Part shown: positions 54,865 to 63,403 of the stretch, one piece after another | Position numbering within the stretch: the first letter of the stretch is position 1 | Layout: every line of letters starts with the position of its first letter | Origin: HK1 sp965220535 | GTDB taxonomy: Bacteria > Pseudomonadota > Gammaproteobacteria > HK1 | Reading direction: 5' to 3' | DNA length: 64,000 nucleotides | Assembly: GCA_965220535.1 (NCBI GenBank) | Contig: OZ244833.1 | Location: 1,302,001-1,366,000 of the forward strand | Position numbers and translations under genes: made by a program | Notes under the pieces: generated by a model | Seen by the model: only the letters and a program-made list of their open reading frames with translations | What the model was told of the DNA's origin: nothing | Database searches by the model: none

Positions 54865-56061
54865 ATGCCTGCGGGTTTCGAGGAATTCACCCGCGCCGCC
54901 GCTCGCGCCGCCGCCCCGACGCCCCGAAAAGCGCCGCCGCTCGAGCGTTTGGCGGTGCTCGGCGGCGGGGCCGAGGGTCTGCTGTCGGCCGCTCTCGGGT
55001 TGGCGAACGAGGCCGAAGTCACCCTCTTTTCCGCTTATGGAGCCGAGCTCGACCCGATCCTCGATCGGGGCGGGATCTCCCTGCGCGGGGCCGGCCCCGT
55101 CGGGCACTATCGAGCGTCCCGCAAGCGCGAGCGGGGATCCCCTTGTATCGAACTGAGCGCCGAGATCGATAGCGCCGTACGAGATGCGCAGGTCGTCTTC
55201 ATCACCGGTCCGGTCCATAAACAACGCACCTTCGCGATGGTGCTGGCGGAGCATCTGAAAGACGGACAGATTCTGGTTTTGCTTCCCGGCCGGACCTTCG
55301 GCGCCATCGAATGCGCCTGGCTGCTGCGTTTGGGGGGATGCCGCGCGGATATCACCATCGTCGAGCGGCAAGGGCCCGCTTGGTGGTATCGGGCGCAAGG
55401 ATCGACGCTCTTCTTAACGCAAACCGGGGCAATGCCCGCCGGCTGCCTGCCGCGAGGACGAGAGGGAATCATCTCCGATCTGGAGCCTTTCATCGGCGCC
55501 TCGAGCGTGATGGATTGCGCCTTGGCTTCGAGTTTCGCCGATCTATCGGCCGCGCTCGAGATCCCCGCGCTATGCCTTGCCGGAGTCGGCCTTTCCCCCG
55601 GCGGCCCCGAGATCCCGCCGGGCGCGGAAGCGTTGCCGGAAAACCGCAGCTTTGCCAATCTGATCGGGAGCGACCAGCAAACGCTGATCGACCGACTCAA
55701 GGCCGAGCGTCGCCGCGTGGCCCGGGCTTTCGGCATCCGCAGCCTCCCCGACGACGGTCCCTGGCAAGGGCTTTTCGCCGGCGCCGGCGCCGGCGAGGGC
55801 CGCCGTCCGGTGCCGGAACCGGCGAGCGCCCGGCGGCTGATGCGAGACGGGGTGATCGCCTCGCTCTCGCCGCTGGTCTCGGCCGCCGAGCATACGAATA
55901 TCGAAGTCCCCCTCACCCGAGCGCTGATCGCCATGACCGAAGCGATGCTCGAAGCGAATGTCGCCGTCGCCGGGCGGCGCCTCGACATGATCGGCGCCCG
56001 CTCGGGATCGGTCGACGAGATTCGCCGATCTCTCGATAACCTGCTCACCGGGGCAATCTGA
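54865..56061 (+). CDS. Opine/octopine dehydrogenase-like protein, probable microcompartment cargo
   Basis: This 398-residue protein has an N-terminal Rossmann motif (LAVLGGGAEGLLSAALG at about 29-45). Its C-terminal helical region (RRLMRDGVIASLSPLVSAAE, then VPLTRALIAMTEAML) resembles the opine dehydrogenase substrate domain, though diverged. Opine dehydrogenases reductively condense an amino acid with a 2-oxoacid, or the reverse. The first residues (MPAGFEEFTRAAARAAA) would form an amphipathic helix followed by a Pro-rich linker (PTPRKAPP), the layout of an encapsulation peptide. It ends in TGATG with the next gene, so it is translationally coupled. The reaction is unproven; a role in recycling NADH inside the shell is attractive. 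Confidence 0.75.
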   Translation: MPAGFEEFTRAAARAAAPTPRKAPPLERLAVLGGGAEGLLSAALGLANEAEVTLFSAYGAELDPILDRGGISLRGAGPVGHYRASRKRERGSPCIELSAEIDSAVRDAQVVFITGPVHKQRTFAMVLAEHLKDGQILVLLPGRTFGAIECAWLLRLGGCRADITIVERQGPAWWYRAQGSTLFLTQTGAMPAGCLPRGREGIISDLEPFIGASSVMDCALASSFADLSAALEIPALCLAGVGLSPGGPEIPPGAEALPENRSFANLIGSDQQTLIDRLKAERRRVARAFGIRSLPDDGPWQGLFAGAGAGEGRRPVPEPASARRLMRDGVIASLSPLVSAAEHTNIEVPLTRALIAMTEAMLEANVAVAGRRLDMIGARSGSVDEIRRSLDNLLTGAI

Positions 56062-57449
56062 TGTCGCTCCCTGCGGATCTCGAATCGATCGCCGAAGCGA
56101 GGCGAGCGGCGGAAGAGGCCTTCGACGCTTGGCGGGCTTTTCTCGGCACCCCGCCCGAGCGGATCGATGCGATCGTCGAGGCGATGGCCCGCGCCGTCGA
56201 GCCGGAGGCGGAAAGGCTCGCGTCGTTGGCGGTCGAGGAAACCGGTTACGGCAATCTCCCCGACAAAAAAATCAAGAATCTTTTCAACACCGTCGCGGTC
56301 GCCGAGTGGCTCCGCAAGATCACCGCGCTGGGCCTGCTGTGGCGCGATGACCGAACCGGCGTCGCCGCCTTCGGCGAGCCGATGGGGGTCGTGGCCGCGT
56401 TGATCCCGGTCACCAGCCCCACCTCGACCATCATCTTCAAGGTCTTGAGCGCGGTGAAAGCGGGCAATGCCATCGTTTGCGCTCCGAGCGGACGCGGGCG
56501 ACGCTGCGGGATCGAAACCGTCGCCGTCTTGGCCCGGGCCGCGGTACAAGCCGGGGCCCCGAAAGGATTGATCGGCTGCCTCGAACGGATCACCTTCGAA
56601 GGCACCGCCGAACTGATGTCCCATCGACGCACCTCGGTGGTGATGGCCACCGGGGGAGCGGGGATGGTCAAAGCCGCCTACTCCAGCGGCAAACCGACGC
56701 TCGCCGTCGGCGCCGGCAACGTGCCTTGTTATGTCCACCGTTCGAAAGGGGATCGAATCGACGAAAGCGCGGAGATGATCGTCCGCTCGAAAAGCTTCGA
56801 CTACGGAACGGCCTGCGTGGCGGAACAAGCGGTGATCGCCGATTCGGAGATCGCCCGCGACCTGCGCCATGCCCTCAAACTCGAAGGGGCGTATTTTTGC
56901 ACCGCCGCCGAGGCGGATCGCCTCGGCCGAGTCATTTTCCACCCCTCGGGACGAATCGACCCCGAATACGTCGGGCAAAGCGCCGCCGCTTTGGCCAAAG
57001 CCGCCGATTTCTCCCTTCCCCCGGGGACCCGATGCCTGATCGTCGAAGAAAGCGGGATCGGCGGGGAACGACCGCTCAGCGCGGAAAAACTCAACCCGGT
57101 GCTGGCCTTCTACGAAGCCCGGGATGCCGACCACGGCCTCGAACTTGCGCGCGGCATCGTCGAATTCGGCGGCTTGGGACATAGCGCGGCGGTGCATACC
57201 GACGAGGCCTCGATCGCCGCTCGCTTCGCCGCCGACCTCCCCGTGGGACGCGTGCTCGTCAACACCCCGGCCCTCTTCGGGGCCATGGGATACTCGACCG
57301 ACTTGGACCCCTCCTTCATGCTCGGCACCGGCACTTGGTCGGGCTCGATCACCTCCGACAACGTCACCGCCTTGCACCTGATCAACATCAAGCGGGTCGC
57401 CTACCAATCGCGTCCTTGGCGCGATATCATCGAGGAATACGGCACGTGA
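56061..57449 (+). CDS. CoA-acylating aldehyde dehydrogenase (EutE/PduP/SafD-like)
   Basis: This 462-residue enzyme of the ALDH superfamily lacks the classical Glu-active-site N-terminal domain order of hydrolytic ALDHs. It has the acylating signature DYGTACVAEQAVI (catalytic Cys252), AAYSSGKPTLAVGAGNVPCY, and PVTSPTSTIIFK. It would convert an aldehyde, CoA and NAD+ to acyl-CoA and NADH, the signature reaction of metabolosomes. No encapsulation peptide is visible at either end; the protein starts directly with the fold. Its stop overlaps a GTG (GTGA) that in the ancestral operon began the shell-trimer gene; that junction is now split by the restriction-modification island. Confidence 0.88.
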   Translation: MSLPADLESIAEARRAAEEAFDAWRAFLGTPPERIDAIVEAMARAVEPEAERLASLAVEETGYGNLPDKKIKNLFNTVAVAEWLRKITALGLLWRDDRTGVAAFGEPMGVVAALIPVTSPTSTIIFKVLSAVKAGNAIVCAPSGRGRRCGIETVAVLARAAVQAGAPKGLIGCLERITFEGTAELMSHRRTSVVMATGGAGMVKAAYSSGKPTLAVGAGNVPCYVHRSKGDRIDESAEMIVRSKSFDYGTACVAEQAVIADSEIARDLRHALKLEGAYFCTAAEADRLGRVIFHPSGRIDPEYVGQSAAALAKAADFSLPPGTRCLIVEESGIGGERPLSAEKLNPVLAFYEARDADHGLELARGIVEFGGLGHSAAVHTDEASIAARFAADLPVGRVLVNTPALFGAMGYSTDLDPSFMLGTGTWSGSITSDNVTALHLINIKRVAYQSRPWRDIIEEYGT

Positions 57450-57463
57450 TCGAAATCCGCGCC
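57369..57463 (+). repeat. 95-bp direct repeat, left copy
   Basis: This spans the last 81 bp of the aldehyde dehydrogenase gene and the first codons of the (left, decayed) shell-trimer copy. It is identical over 95 bp to 61453-61547. It is the left boundary of the restriction-modification insertion. Confidence 0.97.
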
Positions 57464-57522
57464 ATCGAAGCCTCGGCGATCGAAGCCACCTTCTAGCTGG
57501 TGGAGCGGGAATTCGGCTTTTT
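57446..57522 (+). pseudogene. Decayed left copy of the shell-trimer gene start
   Basis: Starting at the GTG that overlaps the aldehyde dehydrogenase stop, five codons match the intact BMC-T gene. There is then an in-frame 144-bp deletion between two CCGCGCC copies (equivalent to 61541-61547 and 61685-61691). A further 59 bp match 61692-61750 with five differences. One difference turns a Gln codon into TAG (57494-57496). It is therefore a dead remnant of the duplicated target. Confidence 0.92.
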
Positions 57523-57545
57523 ATCGTTAAGTGCATGACAATCGA

Positions 57546-57572
57546 TCACCCGATGTCGGGGGTTATTTTTTG
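57546..57572 (+). terminator. Weak hairpin plus T-run at the left edge of the island
   Basis: CCCG-ATGT-CGGG followed by GGTTATTTTTTG resembles a short intrinsic terminator, with a GC stem of only 4 bp. If active, it would cut off transcription coming from the aldehyde dehydrogenase side. Confidence 0.35.
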
Positions 57573-57716
57573 CTTGATGATTTATCCGCCGAATCGCGAA
57601 ACAAAATCCTCGAAGGCAAGTCAAAAGAATAACAAGGCCCCCGTAGCGTCGATCGCCGGAAGGGTACTGCACCTCTACCTTGAAGAAGATAACGACACCC
57701 ATGCCGGAGGTTGACC

Positions 57717-58592
57717 GTGAATCTGACGCCAAATAACTTATATGAAGGAGACTGCCTCGATCTGCTCGATTCATTGGATAGTCGTTCTGTGGATATGATT
57801 CTTTGCGATCTTCCCTACGGAACAACCCGGAACAAGTGGGATAGCATCATTCCGTTGGATCGGCTATGGAAGCACTACAAAAGAATCATCAAACCCCGCG
57901 GCGTGATTGCATTGACATCGCAAGGATTATTTACGGCCCGGCTTATCATGAGCGCCGAATCGTGGTTCAAATATAAATTCATCTGGGTAAAGAGCAAGCC
58001 GACGAACTTCCTCAATGCTCGTCGCCAGCCTCTTAGACAGCATGAGGATATCTGTATATTCTATCGACAACAACCTGATTATCATCCTGTCATCTGGTAC
58101 GCTGATCCTTATGACAAGGGATGCCGGAAAGATCAATACACCGGAAGCTACGGGGACTTCAAACCGGTACAGGTCAAGAGCAATGGCGCCCGGTTTCCGA
58201 CCGATACACTCTATTGCAAGACAGCGGAAAGCGAAAGCGGTGGTCGCGTATGGCATCCAACGCAAAAACCGGTTGCGTTGGGTCGATATCTGATTCGAAT
58301 GTTCACCGATCCCGATGGTATCGTTCTTGATAATGCATTCGGTAGTGGCAGCTTTCTCGTAGCCGCTGCCCTCGAGGGTCGCCGCTATATCGGAATCGAG
58401 AAGAACGAGGAGTCCTGCCAATTCAAGAACAAGCCGATCGATTATATCGACGTCGCCCACCGGCGCTTGCTCGAAGTCAAGAATATGAAACCAAGAGATT
58501 ATCCGTCTTTGTTCTCAAGCATCGATACCGCTATGATAGCTTCCCGCTCGAAGCACCGGGGTCTCATCGATGTCGATGAAATCATCGGGTGA
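57717..58592 (+). CDS. Beta-class DNA (N4/N6) methyltransferase
   Basis: This 291-residue methyltransferase has motif order IV then I, which defines the beta class. The catalytic DLPYG (31-35) comes near the start, HPTQKPV near 185, and the AdoMet motif DNAFGSGSF at about 205-213. DLPYG replaces the more common DPPY. Beta enzymes methylate adenine-N6 or cytosine-N4 for host protection. I use the GTG at 57717 because GGAGG lies 6 nt upstream; an upstream TTG is less likely. It is followed 23 bp later by the fused restriction-methylation gene. Base composition and codon use differ from flanking genes. Confidence 0.9.
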   Translation: MNLTPNNLYEGDCLDLLDSLDSRSVDMILCDLPYGTTRNKWDSIIPLDRLWKHYKRIIKPRGVIALTSQGLFTARLIMSAESWFKYKFIWVKSKPTNFLNARRQPLRQHEDICIFYRQQPDYHPVIWYADPYDKGCRKDQYTGSYGDFKPVQVKSNGARFPTDTLYCKTAESESGGRVWHPTQKPVALGRYLIRMFTDPDGIVLDNAFGSGSFLVAAALEGRRYIGIEKNEESCQFKNKPIDYIDVAHRRLLEVKNMKPRDYPSLFSSIDTAMIASRSKHRGLIDVDEIIG

Positions 58593-58615
58593 TTGAATCT
58601 TGAGGTCGTTCGATA

Positions 58616-61381
58616 ATGGCAAGGGTGTCATATAACGAACGATCGTGGGCGATCGATCTGATCGGATATCTCCGGACTATCGCCCACTCCAAGCATCGCC
58701 CTGTCCGCCATGTCAGTGGCGAGCAGACCATTGCTGCTGATGGTGGCAATCTGTTTCCGGATATTCTCTTGTTCGGAGATCGCGATGCGGCCAGGATACT
58801 CCAGGGTTGGGAGTTGAAATTCCCCGACACACCGATAGACGATGCGAAATTCTTCGATAATGCGGAAGAAAAAGCACGTTATCTTGGCTTGGACAGCTTC
58901 GTATTATGGAATGTGCGCTATGCCCGGCTCTATAAACTCAATCATATTGACAATATATTTGTCCTTCATACCGAGTGGGATCAGCTTCATGATATCACAT
59001 CTCGCTCGGAGGTCTCCCGTCATCGTACCCGATGGGAAGCGGTCGGTGCCGATATACTTCGAAGGGTGAATGATCTGCTTGCATCCGATGATTTGGAGGG
59101 GCGAGGGTTCATAGAAAGCTACCGCAGCGGCGGATTGACCGAACTTGTCCTGCAAAATGCTCGATCGGTCGCCGACGCGATCGAAGACGAAGCAAAAAAG
59201 AGCCGGGATCTCCGGTCGCAAATCGATCTGTGGTGGAATCGAAGCGAACGGGATTACAACCGAAGCAAACGGGATTACAACGACAAGAAGCATCTTCTCG
59301 TCTTGGCTCGCACGAATCTGATCAACTGGATGGGCAAATTTCTATTTGCGCATGTGCTAAGGGAGCACGACGATCGCGCTGCCATTGTCACGCAGATCGA
59401 TGAAGCGACGGGTCCGGTGAACGCGCTTGCGAAATTCGATTGCATTACCCGGGAATGTAATTTCTGGACGGTTTTCTGCAATGCCCTGGCTCTTTGTATC
59501 GTTCCCAAAGAATCGTGGCGACATCTTTGCGAGTTCAATCGTCTGCTAGGCGATCTCCGCATCGGGGCGATCGATCAAGCACAGATATCGAGCTTGCTCG
59601 AAGCTTCGGTAGCGGTATCCGATCGCAAGATCAAAGGGCAATACACAACACCCTCGTCGCTGGCGAATCTCTTGGTGAAGATTTGTATCGATGACCTGAA
59701 CGACCGTATTTTGGATCCCTGTTGCGGCAGTGGCACTATCTTGCGATCGGCCCTTGATATTAAACTCAAGGGAGGCATACCCCCGACCGATGCCGCAGAT
59801 CAGCTATGTGGCAATGATCTTGATACGCCGGCGGTTCAACTCGCTACATTCTCGCTGGCTTCTCCACTGCTGATGCAACAGCCATTGCGGATATTCCCCT
59901 ACGATGCATTCACACTCAAGCCGGATCTGGAGGTCAGCTACCGCAATCCGAGCGACGGGACCGAGCACACCGAGACTCTGGGAAAGTTTCGCGCTATTAC
60001 AACCAACCTACCCTTTGTCTCCCACTCCCAAGAAGGGAGGAAAACCTACTCCGACGCGATACAGGCCGTAAATGCCATTCTGACTAAAACGGGAGATCCA
60101 TTGCCGAAAAAAGCGGATGTGGCAGCCTACCTACCATTCGCCCTCTATGATCTACTGGAACCCGGAGGGCGTATGGGAATTATCATGACGAACGCATGGC
60201 TCGGCACCGATTGGGGTGAGGTTTTCTACGAACGCCTTAAAGAATTCTTCGAATTACGTATCGTTATCACCTCGGGCGCGGGTCGATGGTTTTCGAATAG
60301 CAAGGTAGTCACGAATATTCTGATACTGGAAAAACCTGTAGACGGCGTCAAGAAAAATCACCCGACTGACTTCGTGGTATTGAAGCAGCCACTCGAAGTC
60401 TTGGACGATGACGAGCATTCAAATAATATCGCTGCCATGATTGACCTCGGAATTCCACAAGACGATGCGCTGACCATCCACCGATCGACTCGTCTCGATA
60501 TCGCGCGACTGCGTCCGCTCGGACTTGCAGTCAGTGCACCGTTTGTCGACATGAACTGGGCTCTCGACCTACCGATGGTACCCGTTCGCGAATTGCTGGA
60601 CATCCGGCGCGGAGAGCGGCGGGGATGGAATCCGTTTTTTTATCCCGATCCAGAACATGGAATCGAACCAGAGTATATTAGACCGGTGCTACGCTCTTCA
60701 TCCGATATCGAAAGGCTGATCACAAGTGCCTCCAAGGAAGCGTTCAGTTGCTCACGAACGATCGCGGAGATGGAAAAGAGAGAGGATCTCGGTGCACTTG
60801 CATGGATTCGACACTTCGAGAAAGAGCGAAACCGTAAAAACAAGAGGCTCCCGGATGTGCTCGCTCGTTCGGCTCCGACCGGGGGATATTGGTACGAACT
60901 AAAAGCCGATCGCCTTGCCGAGTTGGTAATTCCGATAAACCCCGGCTCGCGCCTTTACGTCGGCCGCGTCGATCCTCCGGCATTCGTGGATCAACGACTG
61001 ATTGCCCTGAATGCGAAACCGGGCGTAGACGCCGATCTCGTACATCTTTTGATGAACAGCGCTATCGGACTTTCGATGATCGAGGCTATCGGTTTCGGGC
61101 GTGGCAAAAGCGCACTCGACCTCAACAAAAGTCGTATCGAAAAATCCCTGCATGTTCTCGATCCTGCTAGGATAGACGATGCGGGAAAGGAGCGAATCAT
61201 GGAGGCGTTCCAACCAGTTGCTCGAAGGCGGATATTCGATATCGCCGACGAGCTGGATCGAAGCGATCGAATTGCGTTTGACGATACCATCTTGGAGGTA
61301 TTCGACATAAGCGTCGAACGCGAGCGCATCTACGACAATCTACGAGCCCTCTTTGAAATCAGAAATGCTGCGACTGGATGA
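58616..61381 (+). CDS. Fused restriction endonuclease-methyltransferase (type IIG-like)
   Basis: This 921-residue protein has three parts. The N-terminal PD-(D/E)xK nuclease core has Pro48-Asp49 and Glu66-x-Lys68 (FPDILLF ... GWELKFPD). A helical connector follows. The N6-adenine methyltransferase has GQYTTPSSLANLL, ILDPCCGSGTI (motif I, about 365-375) and the catalytic TTNLPF (about 461-466, an NLPF variant of NPPF). The C-terminal part probably recognises the DNA target. This is the type IIG layout, in which one polypeptide cuts and methylates. Together with the preceding separate methyltransferase it forms a compact restriction-modification unit. The recognition sequence is unknown. Confidence 0.88.
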   Translation: MARVSYNERSWAIDLIGYLRTIAHSKHRPVRHVSGEQTIAADGGNLFPDILLFGDRDAARILQGWELKFPDTPIDDAKFFDNAEEKARYLGLDSFVLWNVRYARLYKLNHIDNIFVLHTEWDQLHDITSRSEVSRHRTRWEAVGADILRRVNDLLASDDLEGRGFIESYRSGGLTELVLQNARSVADAIEDEAKKSRDLRSQIDLWWNRSERDYNRSKRDYNDKKHLLVLARTNLINWMGKFLFAHVLREHDDRAAIVTQIDEATGPVNALAKFDCITRECNFWTVFCNALALCIVPKESWRHLCEFNRLLGDLRIGAIDQAQISSLLEASVAVSDRKIKGQYTTPSSLANLLVKICIDDLNDRILDPCCGSGTILRSALDIKLKGGIPPTDAADQLCGNDLDTPAVQLATFSLASPLLMQQPLRIFPYDAFTLKPDLEVSYRNPSDGTEHTETLGKFRAITTNLPFVSHSQEGRKTYSDAIQAVNAILTKTGDPLPKKADVAAYLPFALYDLLEPGGRMGIIMTNAWLGTDWGEVFYERLKEFFELRIVITSGAGRWFSNSKVVTNILILEKPVDGVKKNHPTDFVVLKQPLEVLDDDEHSNNIAAMIDLGIPQDDALTIHRSTRLDIARLRPLGLAVSAPFVDMNWALDLPMVPVRELLDIRRGERRGWNPFFYPDPEHGIEPEYIRPVLRSSSDIERLITSASKEAFSCSRTIAEMEKREDLGALAWIRHFEKERNRKNKRLPDVLARSAPTGGYWYELKADRLAELVIPINPGSRLYVGRVDPPAFVDQRLIALNAKPGVDADLVHLLMNSAIGLSMIEAIGFGRGKSALDLNKSRIEKSLHVLDPARIDDAGKERIMEAFQPVARRRIFDIADELDRSDRIAFDDTILEVFDISVERERIYDNLRALFEIRNAATG

Positions 61382-61452
61382 TCAAGTCGCTGGAATTTTT
61401 AGCGAACTCACTCTTGGCGCATCCGAGAGATTCGACGATCCGACTAACGTCA

Positions 61453-61547
61453 GCCTTGCACCTGATCAACATCAAGCGGGTCGCCTACCAATCGCGTCCT
61501 TGGCGCGATATCATCGAGGAATACGGCACGTGATCGAAATCCGCGCC
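61453..61547 (+). repeat. 95-bp direct repeat, right copy
   Basis: This is identical to 57369-57463. It carries a stranded copy of the last 81 bp of the aldehyde dehydrogenase gene, so the ribosome-binding context in front of the intact shell-trimer gene is preserved. Weaker similarity to the dehydrogenase gene seems to extend a little further left (TAACGTCA). Confidence 0.97.
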
Positions 61548-62147
61548 TTGCTGCAAATCGACAATCTGCAGCCGACTTTCGCCGCCTATATCGGGGCCAC
61601 CGTACAAGGCTCGGTGCCCTTGGCGGGCGATACCGTCCTTATCGGGGAGATGGCTCCGGGAAACGAGGTCTTCCATCTGATCGACCGCGCCCTCAAAGCC
61701 TCGGCGGTCGAAGCCACCTCCCAGCTGGTGGAGCGGGAATTCGGCTTTTTCATCTTGCGCTCGCCTTCGAATGCCGAAGTCGGCGCCGCGCGGGATGCGA
61801 TGCTCGATTCCCTCGAGGCTTCGCTCCACGATCGGGTGAAGCCGGCCATCAGCTCGACCCGGATCATCACCGGCGTCGAACCCTACCAAGCGCAACTCAT
61901 CAATAAATGGCGTCAGGGCGCGCTGCTCGTGCCCGGACGAAGTCTGGGGATCGTCGAATGCGCCCCCGCGGCCTATATTTCGATCGCCGCCAACGAGGCC
62001 GAGAAAGCGGCGGAGATCGATATCGTGGAAGTGCGCGCCGTCGGCCGCTACGGAAGGCTTTTCATTTCGGGGTCGGAGAATTCCGTCAAGGCCGGGGTCG
62101 AAGGCGCGGTGCGGGCGGTCGAAGCGGTTCAAGGGAAAAGCGCCTGA
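61530..62147 (+). CDS. Microcompartment shell trimer with two BMC domains (BMC-T)
   Basis: This 205-residue protein has two BMC folds in tandem. The first (about 5-100) looks circularly permuted (IDNLQPTFAAYIGATVQGSV ... VEREFGFFILR). The second (about 118-203) starts SLGIVECAPAAYISIAANEA and ends GAVRAVEAV. Such trimers make pseudohexagonal tiles, often with a larger, gated pore. I start it at the GTG (61530-61532) inside the repeat, because the ancestral arrangement has this GTG overlapping the aldehyde dehydrogenase stop. An open extension upstream comes only from the island junction. It overlaps the next gene (TGATG). Confidence 0.9.
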   Translation: MIEIRALLQIDNLQPTFAAYIGATVQGSVPLAGDTVLIGEMAPGNEVFHLIDRALKASAVEATSQLVEREFGFFILRSPSNAEVGAARDAMLDSLEASLHDRVKPAISSTRIITGVEPYQAQLINKWRQGALLVPGRSLGIVECAPAAYISIAANEAEKAAEIDIVEVRAVGRYGRLFISGSENSVKAGVEGAVRAVEAVQGKSA

Positions 62148-63403
62148 TGGGAAGCGCGCGGGTCATCGGGGTCGAAAGCGTCGAGGATGCGAGGCGACGC
62201 GGGCGGCGAACGATCGAGATCCGGCGCGGCGATATCGTCACCGCTTTGGGCCGAGAGAGCGCCGAGCGAATGGGGATTCGCCTCGTTTCGGGGCCGATCG
62301 AGCGGGCGCCGCCGCCCAAATCCGAAGGGCACCTCGTCTTGAAGCGGGCGCTTTGGCGACGCTCCGCGAAATGGCCGCGGCGGGCAAACGACGCGCAAAG
62401 CGGTGCTCCTCTCGGCGAGGCGGCGCATCGAAAGGCCGACGGGGAAAGCGCAAGCCGATTCGCCAAACTCGCGATCGTCGGGGCCGGCGGAGTCGGGGCC
62501 AATATCGCGCAGATCGCGGCCCGGCGATCGATGGCCGAGGAAATGGCGCTGATCGATATCACGCCGGGGCTGGCCGCGGCGTTGGCATTGGATATCGAAC
62601 ACGCCGGCGGCATGGGCCGCAGTTCCACCTCGCTTGTCGGCGGCGAATCCCTCGATCTTCTCGACGGGGCGGATGTGGTGATCACGAGCGCCGGTCGCAG
62701 TCGGCGACCGGGTATGGAGCGCTCGGAGCTGGCGGCGGTCAATGCCCGGGTGATCCGGCAAGTGGCCGAAGCGATCCGCACGCAGGCTCCCGAAGCGGTC
62801 GTGATCGTCATCACCAACCCGCTCGACGAGATGACCCTGGAGATGCTCTACGCCACGGGTTTCGAGCGCGGGCGGGTGCTCGGCATGTCCGGCACTTTGG
62901 ACTCGGCAAGGCTGCGTTTTGCGCTGGCGCGGGCGGCGAATGTCGATGCCGCCGATATCGACGCCATCGCCCTTGGCAGTCATGGCCGGGAAATGATCCC
63001 GATCGTCAGCCTCGCCCGGATTCGCGGACAAAGCCTCGATGCCTTCCTTTCCCCGGCGGAGATCGAGTCCGCGATGGACAAGGCGGTCAACGGCGGCGGG
63101 GAAATCGTGGCCCTCAAGAAAACCGGCTCCGCGACCGTCGCTCCCGCCCATGCGACGATCGAGATCTTGGACCACCTGCGCAAAGCGCGACACGGGGCGG
63201 TGCCGGTATCGGTCATGCTCGAGGGCGAATACGGGATCACCGGAGTGACGGTCGGCGTACCGGCATATCTCGGACGCAAGGGAGTGGTCGATATCGTCGA
63301 GCTGCCGCTTGAGGATCACGAGCGGGAACGATTGCAGACCGCGGCCGCCGCAATTCGGGAGCGCTGCGAAGCCCGATCTCGACCGCCGCCGGTGCCGTCG
63401 TGA
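62147..63403 (+). CDS. Malate/lactate dehydrogenase-like enzyme with a microcompartment-type N-terminal extension
   Basis: Residues from about 105 are a complete LDH/MDH fold. It has the NAD motif VGAGGVGANIAQ (Gly112-x-Gly-x-x-Gly), RSRRPGMERSEL at the mobile loop, VITNPLDEMTLEML, GMSGTLDSARLRFALA and the catalytic His279 in GSHGREMIP. The first ~105 residues are not part of that family. They contain RRGDIVTALGRESAERMGIRLV, which resembles the short 'TPxAR..a.e.gi.i' modules found at the ends of several microcompartment-associated proteins. This suggests targeting or assembly. It would oxidise or reduce a 2-hydroxy/2-oxoacid with NAD(H), possibly to recycle the cofactor used by the aldehyde dehydrogenase. 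It overlaps both neighbours. 418 residues. Confidence 0.82.
   Translation: MGSARVIGVESVEDARRRGRRTIEIRRGDIVTALGRESAERMGIRLVSGPIERAPPPKSEGHLVLKRALWRRSAKWPRRANDAQSGAPLGEAAHRKADGESASRFAKLAIVGAGGVGANIAQIAARRSMAEEMALIDITPGLAAALALDIEHAGGMGRSSTSLVGGESLDLLDGADVVITSAGRSRRPGMERSELAAVNARVIRQVAEAIRTQAPEAVVIVITNPLDEMTLEMLYATGFERGRVLGMSGTLDSARLRFALARAANVDAADIDAIALGSHGREMIPIVSLARIRGQSLDAFLSPAEIESAMDKAVNGGGEIVALKKTGSATVAPAHATIEILDHLRKARHGAVPVSVMLEGEYGITGVTVGVPAYLGRKGVVDIVELPLEDHERERLQTAAAAIRERCEARSRPPPVPS

Larger units (their letters stand above)
57523..61452 (+). mobile_element. Restriction-modification island
   Basis: About 3.9 kb of clearly AT-richer DNA contains only the two restriction-modification genes and lies between the two copies of the duplicated target. 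No integrase, transposase or inverted terminal repeats are visible. The repeat flanks fit insertion with a long target duplication, a pattern known for restriction-modification units, or single-crossover integration. Confidence 0.85.

Noticed and set aside
57493..57825. A possible small minus-strand gene (controller protein) at the left of the restriction-modification island
   Set aside because: It has no helix-turn-helix or other motif, its frame runs into the decayed shell remnant, and it overlaps the methyltransferase start.
61353..61529. A longer BMC-T protein starting inside the island
   Set aside because: The upstream residues come from the stranded dehydrogenase 3' end read in another frame. 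The ancestral GTGA junction places the start at 61530.
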